From assembly GCA_023430975.1 (NCBI GenBank), contig JAEYYB010000176.1, forward strand, positions 1 to 9,068: a stretch of DNA of 9,068 nt, given 5' to 3'. The DNA comes from Bacillota bacterium. Lineage in GTDB: Bacteria > Bacillota > Clostridia > Acetivibrionales > DSM-2933. Within the stretch, counting starts at the first letter, position 1, and each line of letters begins with the position of its first letter. Under the pieces are notes generated by a model that was given only the letters and a program-made list of their open reading frames with translations, had not been told where the DNA came from and searched no databases. A program made the translations under genes and the position numbers. This document shows, piece after piece, positions 1 to 7,257 of this stretch.

Positions 1-32
1 CCACACTTTAAGGCTGCTTTTCATAATAAAAA

Positions 33-63
33 AAGGCTTTAGAATTCAAAATACTAAAGTCTT
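33..63 (-). terminator. Hairpin with A-tract; possible leftward terminator
   Basis: The arm AAGGCTTTAG (33-42) pairs with CTAAAGTCTT (54-63) over 10 positions, one of them a G-T pair, around an 11-nt loop. Seven A residues (28-34) run into the left arm, so on the minus strand the hairpin is followed by a run of T, as in an intrinsic terminator. On the + strand no T-run follows. No minus-strand gene is visible to its right, so the orientation is puzzling. It may be a bidirectional terminator for a gene left of the window, or a chance structure. Confidence 0.35.
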
Positions 64-194
64 ACTTAATTATAATCTATAGATATGGTTAATTATGGCA
101 CTTGTTATATCGAACTCACGTTATTTAGTTTATATTAAAATATGAAGAGATAGAGATTATTTATAATACCAAAATAAAGGAGATAACTAATAAT

Positions 195-791
195 ATGAAT
201 ATAGCAGTTTTTGCCTCACATGGGGGCTCTGACTTACAAGCGATTATTGATGGCTGTAAGTCTGGAAGTTTAGGTGCTAAAGTATGTGCGGTTATAAGCA
301 ATAATTCAAATTCATTAGCATTAGAAAGAGCCAGAAAAGAAAAAATTGATAATTATCACATTAGTCAAAAAGTAATCCCAAATTCTGAGGACTTGGATAA
401 TAGATTATTAGAGATTTTATCTTATCATGAGACTGATATGATTTTTTTAGCAGGCTATATGAGAATGTTAGGGATTCCAATATTAAGAAATTATGAGAAT
501 CGTATATTTAATATTCACCCTGCTTTGTTACCGAAATATGGAGGCAAAGGAATGTATGGGATGAATGTACATAATGCTGTAATTAGTGCTAAGGAAAAAG
601 TATCTGGAGTTACTATACACAGAGTCAATGAAGAATATGATAGCGGAGAAATTGTTGCTCAAACAGTAGTTGATGTAATGGAAAAAGATAGTGCAGAAAC
701 TTTAGCAGACAGAGTGTTGAAAAGAGAACATACCTTTTTAGTAGAAGTAATTCAAAATATAATAGACGGGAGAATAAAATTAGGAGTATAA
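195..791 (+). CDS. purN: Phosphoribosylglycinamide formyltransferase (PurN-type)
   Basis: This 198-residue protein matches the usual PurN length. The family transfers the formyl group of 10-formyltetrahydrofolate to glycinamide ribonucleotide, the third step of cytoplasmic purine synthesis. The N-terminal Rossmann strand MNIAVFASHGGSDLQAII carries the substrate phosphate loop. The catalytic segment FNIHPALLPKYGG places Asn106 and His108 at the same numbers as in E. coli PurN, and the conserved Asp lies in the later SGVTIHRVNEEYDSGEIVAQ segment (Asp149). After the catalytic His the loop reads KGMYGMNVH rather than the E. coli-like type, a variant I believe occurs in clostridia and Bacteroidetes. 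The ATG is preceded by AAAGGAGAT (176-184), a slightly long 12-nt spacing. A TATAAT lies at 162-167 but no good -35 goes with it. No other purine gene is nearby, so it is either an isolated second copy or a related formyltransferase; PurN is the best reading. Confidence 0.88.
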   Translation: MNIAVFASHGGSDLQAIIDGCKSGSLGAKVCAVISNNSNSLALERARKEKIDNYHISQKVIPNSEDLDNRLLEILSYHETDMIFLAGYMRMLGIPILRNYENRIFNIHPALLPKYGGKGMYGMNVHNAVISAKEKVSGVTIHRVNEEYDSGEIVAQTVVDVMEKDSAETLADRVLKREHTFLVEVIQNIIDGRIKLGV

Positions 792-867
792 ACGGAATTG
801 TTTGTTTGTGTTGTTTGTATAATTATGTATAACGATAAGTTGCTAATTATTAGTGTTTCATGTGATT

Positions 868-897
868 AGGGGGAGAGGAAGTATTGAGTAACTAATG
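868..897 (+). promoter_or_regulatory. Double start region of the VanZ-family gene
   Basis: A strong purine-rich ribosome binding site, AGGGGGAGAGG (868-878), lies 16 nt before the ATG at 895 but only 5 nt before a TTG at 884. The TTG opens a three-codon frame (TTG AGT AAC TAA) that ends in a TAATG overlap with the ATG. Both starts would encode the same opening residues, Met-Ser-Asn. The spacing suggests either a tiny leader peptide coupled to the main gene or a small insertion that displaced the original start. Confidence 0.4.
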
Positions 898-1377
898 TCG
901 AATTGTATAAAGATTATAGTTTGGCTTATATTTATATCATATTTATTGGTTCTTGTGAATGTAATTATTTTAAAAGATGGAACAGCACTTACCCTGGCAA
1001 AATATCGTACACAGGTATCTTTATTACATAAAATAGAGGGAACAAATATTATTCCTTTGGTAAATACTATCATTCCGTATTTAGGAGGCAAACCATCTAT
1101 TCATATTGCAATGCAAAATCTATTAGGGAATATTTTTGCTTTTAGCCCTCTTGGTTTATTACTGCCTCTATTATTTATAAAGTGTAAAAAAATAAAAAAT
1201 ATATTTATTATTTCAACTGGAGTAAGTTTGATTATTGAATTAGTACAAGTTATATTTTCTTTAGGAAGTGGAGATATAGATGACCTAATACTAAATGTAT
1301 TAGGCTCTCTTTTAGGCTTTGGCGTATATTGTTTCCTTGTAAGGTTTACACAAAGAACCGTTGAAAGGGAGCATTAA
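895..1377 (+). CDS. VanZ-family integral membrane protein
   Basis: This 160-residue membrane protein has four predicted hydrophobic segments (about residues 5-25, 75-95, 103-123 and 131-150). It shows the VanZ-like signature: NLLGNI (75-80) leading into a PLG turn, a Glu and Gln in the third segment (IIELVQ, 113-118), and SGDIDDLILNVLG (125-137) before the last helix. VanZ itself gives low-level teicoplanin resistance in Tn1546, but most members of the wide family have no known role, so resistance should not be assumed. The ATG at 895 is the first possible start, since an in-frame TAA lies just upstream at 889-891; its unusual spacing from the ribosome binding site is described separately. 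The gene starts 103 nt after the formyltransferase and may have its own promoter: a TATAAT lies at 818-823, although the TTGTTT upstream is only 14 nt away. Its stop also overlaps an ATG (TAATG, 1375-1379). Confidence 0.85.
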   Translation: MSNCIKIIVWLIFISYLLVLVNVIILKDGTALTLAKYRTQVSLLHKIEGTNIIPLVNTIIPYLGGKPSIHIAMQNLLGNIFAFSPLGLLLPLLFIKCKKIKNIFIISTGVSLIIELVQVIFSLGSGDIDDLILNVLGSLLGFGVYCFLVRFTQRTVEREH

Positions 1378-1448
1378 TGAGGTTTTTGTTCCAACATTAT
1401 CGAGGATAATAATGAAGATAAGTAATAATATTATAAGGAAGAGGATAT

Positions 1449-2255
1449 ATGGATAACTTTTCAAGGCTGGTATTTGAAGTGTCAACTCCAAAATATTTAG
1501 GGAGTAGTGATATTGCACATAGAGTAATTGAGATTCTTCGTAAACTTCCTAAAGAATTTCACCCTACTAAAACAGAAGATTTCACTACTTTTAAGAAATC
1601 ATTGTTTTCCTTTAACCAACCCCAATCATTTATTGATAGGTTTGAAGGCATAAACCCAGTAGATTCAGGTGCATCACTTTATAAAGTAAAGAAGATTTTC
1701 GATTTCGCAATATAGTGGTGCAAAAACGATGCAACCTTTTTTAAGCAATATCCTGCAAAGAAATTTAATTTGATTTCTATAAGTGTTGAACCTGGGCTAA
1801 AATATATTAAAAATAAAATGCTATTTGAATCACTAAAATCAGTTTGGCTTGAATTCTGTAAGACTTTTGAAGCTTCATATGGATATACATATGTTTATGA
1901 TAGCAAGGGTATTAATCTATTGGGTCCAAGGGGTGATGGCCTATGTTTACCTCGTCTTTACTGGCAAACTTATTTGGGAAGAGAATACATAAATGCTTTT
2001 GGAATTAATCCTAATACATCATTTGAGAATTGTGATATTGATTTTGTAAACAAAGATTCCGTAGTAATAACATTAAAAAATGATAATCCATTGAACTTGA
2101 TAGTTCCCAATAATGAAATAGAAAATGAAATGCAACAACAGTTAGGGATTAACTACTTTTGGTCTCCAAAAGATAACTGGAGAAACCCTAAATTTGAATA
2201 TTTGATGCCAAATATTGATTTTTCCGAAGTTGTTACCAATAAATCAGCACCTTAA
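1449..2255 (+). pseudogene. Immunity-protein-like gene split by an amber stop
   Basis: An ATG with a good ribosome binding site (AAGGAAGAGG, 1435-1444) opens an 88-codon frame that ends at TAG 1713-1715. The same frame then continues without a stop through 2255, giving 268 codons if the amber is read through. No insertion or deletion is needed, so a single base change explains the break. The downstream half is protein-like (LCLPRLYWQTYLGREYI; NYFWSPKDNWRNP) and has only weak restart options, a TTG at 1770 and an ATG at 1818 without clear ribosome binding sites. The size, the Tyr/Trp-rich PRLYWQTYLG segment and the lack of a signal peptide recall Imm52/DUF3396-type immunity proteins of polymorphic toxin systems. 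This resemblance is from memory and uncertain. A base-calling error is also possible; recoding of TAG is unlikely because neighbouring genes do not need it. The gene heads a block running to 3890. Confidence 0.7.
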
Positions 2256-2289
2256 ATTGATGTATAAGAATACTTGGAGAGAAATACTT

Positions 2290-2760
2290 ATGGACAATAA
2301 ACGTAATTTTGATATAAATAGAGAATGGAAGAGTGGTAGATTACCAATTATAAACGGGATTCTATATGAAGATGGCAGTATGGATTGTATAAATATAGAC
2401 TTTGATGTGAGAGAAAGAACAGTAGAATACATAAGAAAAGTCCACATTAATGAATTATTATCACAAGGTGAGATTGGCTTTTCATACATAACAGTAAACA
2501 ATAAGGTGATACATTTAGAAAAACAAATAACTGTTTATTGTGGGGAAGGGAGCTATGGTGGAGATGGATTTGTGGTAGTCCAATCGAATGTTGGAATTGG
2601 CATTTTGTGGATAGCTTTTTTTGAAACTGCTAATCCATTTATAAGTATTGAGATTACTGACAACACTATATATGCAATAAACAACTTAAAAGAGAAATGG
2701 AGTTTCAATATTGATAATCCCAAGGAAATAAACATTGTTATGTTAAAGGGTGAAAAATGA
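2290..2760 (+). CDS. Hypothetical cytoplasmic protein, 156 aa
   Basis: I do not recognise the family. The protein has 156 residues, no signal peptide and no membrane span. Its pattern of short alternating hydrophobic stretches suggests mostly beta structure, with a Gly-rich turn (CGEGSYGGDGF) near the middle and a Lys/Glu-rich end. The frame is open further upstream, but GGAGAG at 2276-2281 lies 8 nt before the ATG at 2290, and the ATG at 2260 has no ribosome binding site, so 2290 is the preferred start. It begins 34 nt after the broken gene upstream, and its stop overlaps the start of the TPR gene (ATGA, 2757-2760). This implies co-transcription and translational coupling with that gene, and probably a shared function. 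An immunity-type role is conceivable from the context only. Confidence 0.75.
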   Translation: MDNKRNFDINREWKSGRLPIINGILYEDGSMDCINIDFDVRERTVEYIRKVHINELLSQGEIGFSYITVNNKVIHLEKQITVYCGEGSYGGDGFVVVQSNVGIGILWIAFFETANPFISIEITDNTIYAINNLKEKWSFNIDNPKEINIVMLKGEK

Positions 2761-3890
2761 CAAGTAGAGAGCACTTTGAGATAGCTGAAAAGCACTATTA
2801 TGAATATGAAGAGACTCAAAATGAAGAACTTTTAGAGAAAGCACTTAAAAACTATACTGAAGCAATTAAGTTGCAACCAGGTTTTGCACACGCCTATTAT
2901 AAAAGAGCTTTGGTAAATGGTCTTCTTGATGAACTAGACAGTAAATATGAAGATTTGAACACAGCTATTAACATATATACAGAATCATTGAGTCAAGACG
3001 GTAATAATCCAGAGTTACACTACAAAATTGCTATGGGACATTTGGTTAATTACCAGGACAATAAGAATACTGAAAAAGCTTTAAATCATTTTAATATAGC
3101 TCTTGAGTTGGGGTATAAAACCCCTGATATTTTCTTTAACATTGGAGAAACTTTCAGCCAGCCTCCATATATAAATTTAAACGATGCTCTTACGTATTAT
3201 AACAAAGCTATAGATTTAGCTCCCAATAAAGCAGAATACTATGTAGCCAGAGGGGATTGTTATGACCTATTGAAACAGGATGAAAATGCAATGGCGGATT
3301 TTTCGAAAGGTATTGAATTAGCCCCAGAAAGTTGGATATTTTATAATCGACGAGGGGAGTTATTTATTAAGTTGAAGGAATGGGATAAGGCGATAGATGA
3401 TTATAAAGAATTTAGAAAGCTGTATCCACATAAAAGAAAACCCAAAATTGAGTTGGTATGGTACAAAGATGGTGGACCATATTTTGAATTTTATTTTGAT
3501 AAAGATATAGACAAATTAAATCACGAGCATTGGCATAAAAAATCATATTATTTAGATGACTGTATTATGGTTGAGTTCATTCAAGTGTTTTCAACTGTTA
3601 AGGAGTTTGCATTTTTCGGATGTAATGAATACAACCCAAGCGAGTTAAGTATCTTGTCGCAGAAGTTAAAAGAACATTTGAAATTGCTGAACAATATTAC
3701 CGATTATGCAGAATTTTTTGCACACGTTGAAGATACTCATTTTTTGAATACGCTTATTCGTGAATTTGACGACATTGAGACTGTTTGGAAATCTATACTG
3801 TACCTGATAATAGAAGTAGCAAAAAGGCTAATTGAGCTGATTTCAAATGCGATAAGAGAAGGTCAGCACTTATCTATATATGGGATATGA
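2757..3890 (+). CDS. Tetratricopeptide-repeat protein with distinct C-terminal domain
   Basis: This is a 377-residue protein in two parts. Residues 5-226 form about six tetratricopeptide repeats. The clearest are 105-120 (EKALNHFNIALELGYK), 142-157 (NDALTYYNKAIDLAPN), 158-191 and 192-224, which show the expected small residue-Tyr-Pro pattern (IDLAPN, IELAPE). Such repeats build a superhelical protein-binding scaffold. Residues 227-377 are a separate domain I cannot name: it has an aromatic, charged front part (IELVWYKDGGPYFEFYF), a Leu-rich helix, and an end reading REGQHLSIYGI. The protein has no signal peptide or membrane span, so it is probably cytoplasmic. The start overlaps the upstream stop by ATGA, and the ribosome binding site (AAAGGGTGAAA) lies inside the upstream gene. 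The C-terminal domain may be the active or partner-specific part, with the repeats as scaffold; this is inference. Confidence 0.87.
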   Translation: MTSREHFEIAEKHYYEYEETQNEELLEKALKNYTEAIKLQPGFAHAYYKRALVNGLLDELDSKYEDLNTAINIYTESLSQDGNNPELHYKIAMGHLVNYQDNKNTEKALNHFNIALELGYKTPDIFFNIGETFSQPPYINLNDALTYYNKAIDLAPNKAEYYVARGDCYDLLKQDENAMADFSKGIELAPESWIFYNRRGELFIKLKEWDKAIDDYKEFRKLYPHKRKPKIELVWYKDGGPYFEFYFDKDIDKLNHEHWHKKSYYLDDCIMVEFIQVFSTVKEFAFFGCNEYNPSELSILSQKLKEHLKLLNNITDYAEFFAHVEDTHFLNTLIREFDDIETVWKSILYLIIEVAKRLIELISNAIREGQHLSIYGI

Positions 3891-4023
3891 TTTCTTTGGA
3901 AATAGTTATGACAACACTTTCTTAATTATGTTTGAAAAAGATATATCTTTACCAATCTGTAACTTTTTATATTGGCTTTAATGATAAACTTGTATTAAAT
4001 AAGCATATTAAAGAGGGCATAAA

Positions 4024-5463
4024 ATGTACAGTTTTATCATTAAACAAAAAAATATTCTATTAAGTATATCTATGATTTTTATTATTTGGATAATAGTATT
4101 GTTACTGACAATGCTCACTTCCTGTTCTAATATCACGTCAAATAGAGCCAATACAACACCGACGCTTAATAATAGAATCAACACTACATACACGAAGAGT
4201 AGCCCTAAAGGCAATCAAACATCATCTCCATCAAAAAGCAATGTGACAGAATCTGTTATAATAGACCCAAAAGTGGTGGATGACAGAAAAATTGTTGATT
4301 TACCCAAATTTCCCGAAAGAATTAAAAATAGAGATGAAATTCTTCCTGCTGGATGGAGCATGCTAGACATACTCGAAAATGACTTTAACAATGATGGTTT
4401 GATTGATATTGTCGGAGTTGTAGAACATCCCTTTAAAGAAGATGAAATGTATCCAAGAATTTTATTCGTTTATATGAATAATGGAAACGGATTTAACCGA
4501 AATATTGTAAATCAATATCTTATCAGGAATAGAGATGAGGGAGGTGTAATGGGTGACCCATATCAAGAATTAACCGCCCATAAAAACACATTTACAACTC
4601 ATGCTTTTGGGGGAAGTGCATGGAAGTGGAATGAAAATTATACGTTTAATTATAAGGATGGCGAATGGTTCTTATTATATAAAGAAAATATATATGGTTA
4701 TGGACCTTATGAAACATCTTATTCATATGATGATTATAAAGTTGGAGTTGGTAAAAGAAGGTATACAGAAAACTCTCCAGATAAAGAAAATCGAAGTAAA
4801 CTTGAATTTACAGTGAAGTTAAATAAACAACCATTACTTATGGACTTCGCTTATAACAATTGCTTTACAGAACGAATAAAAGCTCCTGAAATTAAAAGCC
4901 TTGGTTATAATGAAGATATTCCTCATTTTAAAGGGAATATTCCTACACTTCAAGCTTCTAATATTTCATTTCATAATAAGGATTATATAGTTTATATGAT
5001 TAATCAATCTAATGAAGTAGTTTTTTTGGGAATTTATAATTATGCAAAGAAGCATTTACAGATGATAGCACGATATTCTATTGATGATAATGGAATAAAT
5101 ATCGCAGGAAATGACTTTAAGGTTTATAAAAACCGTCTTTATTTTCAAGAGGAGATTACTAAGTTGGTCGATGTTAGAAAAGACGGAGAAGTTAAAAAAC
5201 AGTCTGAAATTGTTGGCGTGCAATTAGTTAGCATGAATCTTAATGGAAGTGATAAAAAAGTTATTTTTAAAGCTGACCATAACAACTATAAAAAGAATGA
5301 AATACTTGATGATTATTTAGAGTACTTAACTTTAGAGTATGAAATAACAGGAGATGAAATAATTGTGAAAGTTTTTTGTGGTGATATTTATCCATATTAT
5401 AGAATGAGCTTAGACGGCGTAAATAAGAAAATGATTGGTAGTGTTCCAAAAGGTGAATGGTAA
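4024..5463 (+). CDS. Lipoprotein with FG-GAP-like and DUF5050-like regions
   Basis: This 479-residue protein is predicted to be lipid-anchored on the outer face of the membrane. It has a positively charged start, a long hydrophobic stretch (about 12-30) and a lipobox LTSC with the lipidated Cys at residue 34, followed by a Ser/Thr/Asn-rich linker to about residue 75. Residues 118-133 carry a DxNxDGxxD loop (DFNNDGLIDIVGVVE, 120-134), like the calcium-binding turns of FG-GAP/VCBS repeats. Residues 190-222 (GGSAWKW, FNYKDGEWFLLY) resemble beta-rich segments of other clostridial lipoproteins. The C-terminal third has two similar units, LVSMNLNGSDKKVIF (401-415) and YYRMSLDGVNKKMIG (458-472), recalling the DUF5050 beta-propeller type. 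AGAGGG (4012-4017) lies 6 nt before the ATG. It starts 133 nt after the TPR gene in sequence where I see no clear promoter or terminator. The ligand is unknown. Confidence 0.85.
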   Translation: MYSFIIKQKNILLSISMIFIIWIIVLLLTMLTSCSNITSNRANTTPTLNNRINTTYTKSSPKGNQTSSPSKSNVTESVIIDPKVVDDRKIVDLPKFPERIKNRDEILPAGWSMLDILENDFNNDGLIDIVGVVEHPFKEDEMYPRILFVYMNNGNGFNRNIVNQYLIRNRDEGGVMGDPYQELTAHKNTFTTHAFGGSAWKWNENYTFNYKDGEWFLLYKENIYGYGPYETSYSYDDYKVGVGKRRYTENSPDKENRSKLEFTVKLNKQPLLMDFAYNNCFTERIKAPEIKSLGYNEDIPHFKGNIPTLQASNISFHNKDYIVYMINQSNEVVFLGIYNYAKKHLQMIARYSIDDNGINIAGNDFKVYKNRLYFQEEITKLVDVRKDGEVKKQSEIVGVQLVSMNLNGSDKKVIFKADHNNYKKNEILDDYLEYLTLEYEITGDEIIVKVFCGDIYPYYRMSLDGVNKKMIGSVPKGEW

Positions 5464-5537
5464 TATGGTGTTGATGGATTAAGTAGATGCTTGTTTAATA
5501 GAGTGAATTAATGAATTCGCTAATTTAGGAGTTTATT

Positions 5538-5636
5538 ATGGGAAAAGAATTATGTCAAATGTCATTAGAAGAGCTATGGGAACTATTTCCTATCAACCTT
5601 TTATGGAGGTATAGTAATGTTAAATCAAATATGTAA
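5538..5636 (+). pseudogene. 5' stub of a GrpB-family (UPF0157) gene
   Basis: An ATG with a correctly spaced AGGAG (5527-5531) opens a 32-codon frame. Its first 19 residues, including CQMSLEELWELFPI, look like the N-terminus of GrpB-family proteins, which have a nucleotidyltransferase-like fold and normally run to about 170 residues. After about base 5595 the resemblance stops and the frame runs into the ribosome binding site and first codons of the next gene, ending at TAA 5634-5636. The body of the gene has evidently been lost by deletion or replacement. Because translation signals remain intact, the stub may still be translated as a leader for the lipoprotein gene, whose ATG (5617) lies inside it in another frame. 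The identification rests on a short but distinctive segment recognised from memory. Confidence 0.6.
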
Positions 5637-6829
5637 AAAATGTATATGTGGATTAATTATAATTGCATTTATATCTGCATTCACTGCCTGTACTAATAAT
5701 AAAAAAATAACGCCAGTGGATAAAAATATAGCCGTGAATAGCGAAAAGTCTAGCAATGAATTGCTTGAGTCCTCACAGGATACATTGAAAAATAATAATC
5801 TACGCTTAGATTCATGGGTTGGTGATTATATTTTCACAGAATATATTAATTCAAAAGATTACACTAAGTTTTATGAGGCCTTTATATCTAAAGAAAATAA
5901 TGATTATAATGCAAAAATAAAGATACACGATGAGGGAGCTGGAGCTTATAGTTATATACAGGCAAAAATCAATGGAGACACGAACTGTATAGATTTCATT
6001 TTTAACGATTATTCACCAGACGAAACTAATACAAGTAAGCCTTATAATTTAGGCGATAATTTATAATTTACTGAGTTTTACTAAAAAAGGTGCAGGTATC
6101 AGCACACATTGGGGCAAAATAGTTCCTGCCAATGATACCAATAAAGTAGATGGAACATATTTTAAAATACGAGAAAATAGTGAAGGATTTATAGGACATT
6201 GGTATACTTCCTTGCCGGATACAGGGGGGAATAGTACTACTATAGAAATAAAAGAAATGTCCAATACATCAGTAAGTTTTCATTTATATTTTTGTCGTAC
6301 ATATTATTATAATGGTACAAATATTAAATTAGAGAATAATATTGCAAAGTTTGTTGATAATGGTGATTATAAAACAAGTGGGATAATAGAATTTGTCAAT
6401 AATAGTATCATAGTTACTATTGAGAAGACGGATTTACCAATCTTAAAATCAGGAAAAACGGTTTTTAATTATAAAGTGAGTGAGTTCAAAGCAGTTCATA
6501 TAACTCCTAATAATGGAGCCACGGAAGTTGATTTAGGGCAAGGTATTGAAATAGATTTTGGTAGAAAAATATATTCAACTACATATGCAACTGCAACAAT
6601 AAGAAAAGCCAATGTTGAAAATGGTTCAGATAATGGGCATGTAGAAATGAAAGTGAAAATAAAAGGTAATAAGTTAATATTCTTACCTGATTATGATAAA
6701 ATGAAATCATTTAACGAAGTAATTGAAGCAGGACAAAGGTATGAGCTAACTATCGGAGAAGGCCAGTATAGCGATGATGTAGGAAATATTAATAATGAGT
6801 TAGTTCTTGAATTTACAACAAAGAAATAA
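5617..6829 (+). pseudogene. Ig-domain lipoprotein, frameshifted by a 7-bp duplication
   Basis: The first frame (5617-6066, 149 codons) has a charged start, a hydrophobic segment and a lipobox-like AFTAC with Cys25, so it begins as a secreted lipoprotein; GGAGG (5605-5609) is well placed. It ends at TAA 6064-6066. The second frame, open from 6053 to 6829 (TAA 6827-6829), continues the protein as LLSFTKKGAG and HWGKIVP. The break coincides with a perfect tandem repeat ATAATTT ATAATTT (6056-6069). Removing one copy joins the frames as LGDNLLSFTKKGAG and gives a 401-residue protein. The last part, from about 6490 (ITPNNGATEVDLGQGIEIDF; DDVGNINNELVLEFTTKK), matches the SbsA/Big_5 Ig-like domain pattern, common in surface proteins. 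The middle contains beta-rich repeats of unknown type. The TTG at 6212 is only the first possible start codon of the second frame, not a real start. If the duplication is reversible, the gene could switch on and off. Confidence 0.75.
6056..6069 (+). repeat. Perfect 7-bp tandem duplication ATAATTT x2
   Basis: Two adjacent identical copies (6056-6062 and 6063-6069) lie exactly where the lipoprotein reading frame breaks. Seven is not a multiple of three, so loss of one copy restores a continuous frame. The pattern is typical of replication slippage. Confidence 0.8.
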
Positions 6830-6835
6830 TGAATA

Positions 6836-6991
6836 ATGACTTACCCAAGAAACGATAATTATGAGTTATACTCAAAAAGTAATTCGATAATTTTATATAT
6901 AAGATGGACTTATTAAGTGATAATAAAAAGCTTGACAGAATTCGGTAGGGTTTACACTCAAGTTAAAGAAAGATTAGGTGTAGTGGGTTGA
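6836..6991 (+). other. Possible gene remnant, 50 codons with one internal stop
   Basis: One frame from ATG 6836 runs 26 codons to TAA 6914-6916, then continues for 24 codons to TGA 6989-6991. The second part (SLTEFGRVYTQVKERLGVVG) looks protein-like and could be the C-terminus of a lost gene. I cannot assign a family and there is no convincing ribosome binding site. It may be chance in AT-rich DNA. It lies in the 428-base stretch between the lipoprotein and the helix-hairpin-helix gene, which otherwise holds only the decayed membrane-protein gene. Confidence 0.25.
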
Positions 6992-6996
6992 TAATT

Positions 6997-7253
6997 ATGA
7001 ATAAGTTTTAAATTTTAGCAGTGGTTTTTATTGTAATAGCATTTATACTCTCAAATGTGATGTGTGCTAATATAGCTTTTGAATATTGTAATATGCTATG
7101 GAGAATTAAATACGGCGGTTTCAGTGCTCCAGCAGGTGTAGCATTTTTTCTCGCTATTCCATATGTATAGTTGTTTTTTGCAGTACATAGAGAACCGAGT
7201 TTATCATAGTAGTATTTGTTTTAATCACAACTATAAAAGGCTTAGGAGTGTAA
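6997..7253 (+). pseudogene. Decayed small membrane protein
   Basis: From ATG 6997 the frame reads four codons, a TAA at 7009-7011, then a long open stretch with a clear transmembrane segment (ILAVVFIVIAFILSNVMCAN) and a segment ending FSAPAGVAFFLAIPYV, before a TAG at 7168-7170. A further hydrophobic helix, VVFVLITTIKGLGV, follows in another frame (open 7191-7253), so a frameshift lies near 7190. Taken together it resembles an 85-residue membrane protein with three hydrophobic segments: two internal stops and one frameshift. The SAPAxVAF motif looks like that of small conserved clostridial membrane proteins of unknown function, but I cannot name the family. The end overlaps the ribosome binding site of the next gene, so the two were probably once coupled. 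Confidence 0.6.
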
Positions 7254-7257
7254 ATAA

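Noticed and set aside
858..1091. Open frames on the minus strand here and at 1312-1518, 2244-2501, 2553-2819, 4008-4214, 6061-6264, 7657-7842 and 8411-8611
   Set aside because: Each lies opposite a better-supported + strand gene, has no good ribosome binding site and gives low-complexity translations.
1713..1715. TAG read as pyrrolysine
   Set aside because: No pyrrolysine genes or other in-frame TAG needing readthrough are seen; a simple nonsense mutation is more likely.
4601..4816. 71-codon + strand frame inside the large lipoprotein
   Set aside because: It is fully contained in a much longer gene, with a Met/Ile/Lys-rich shadow translation.
6212..6829. Independent gene starting at TTG 6212
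   Set aside because: The same frame is already open and protein-like from 6053, so the TTG is only the first start-like codon after the frameshift.
6932..6958. Consensus TTGACA followed by TACACT as a promoter
   Set aside because: The spacer is only 15 nt and the -10 is weak; it also lies within a possible coding remnant.
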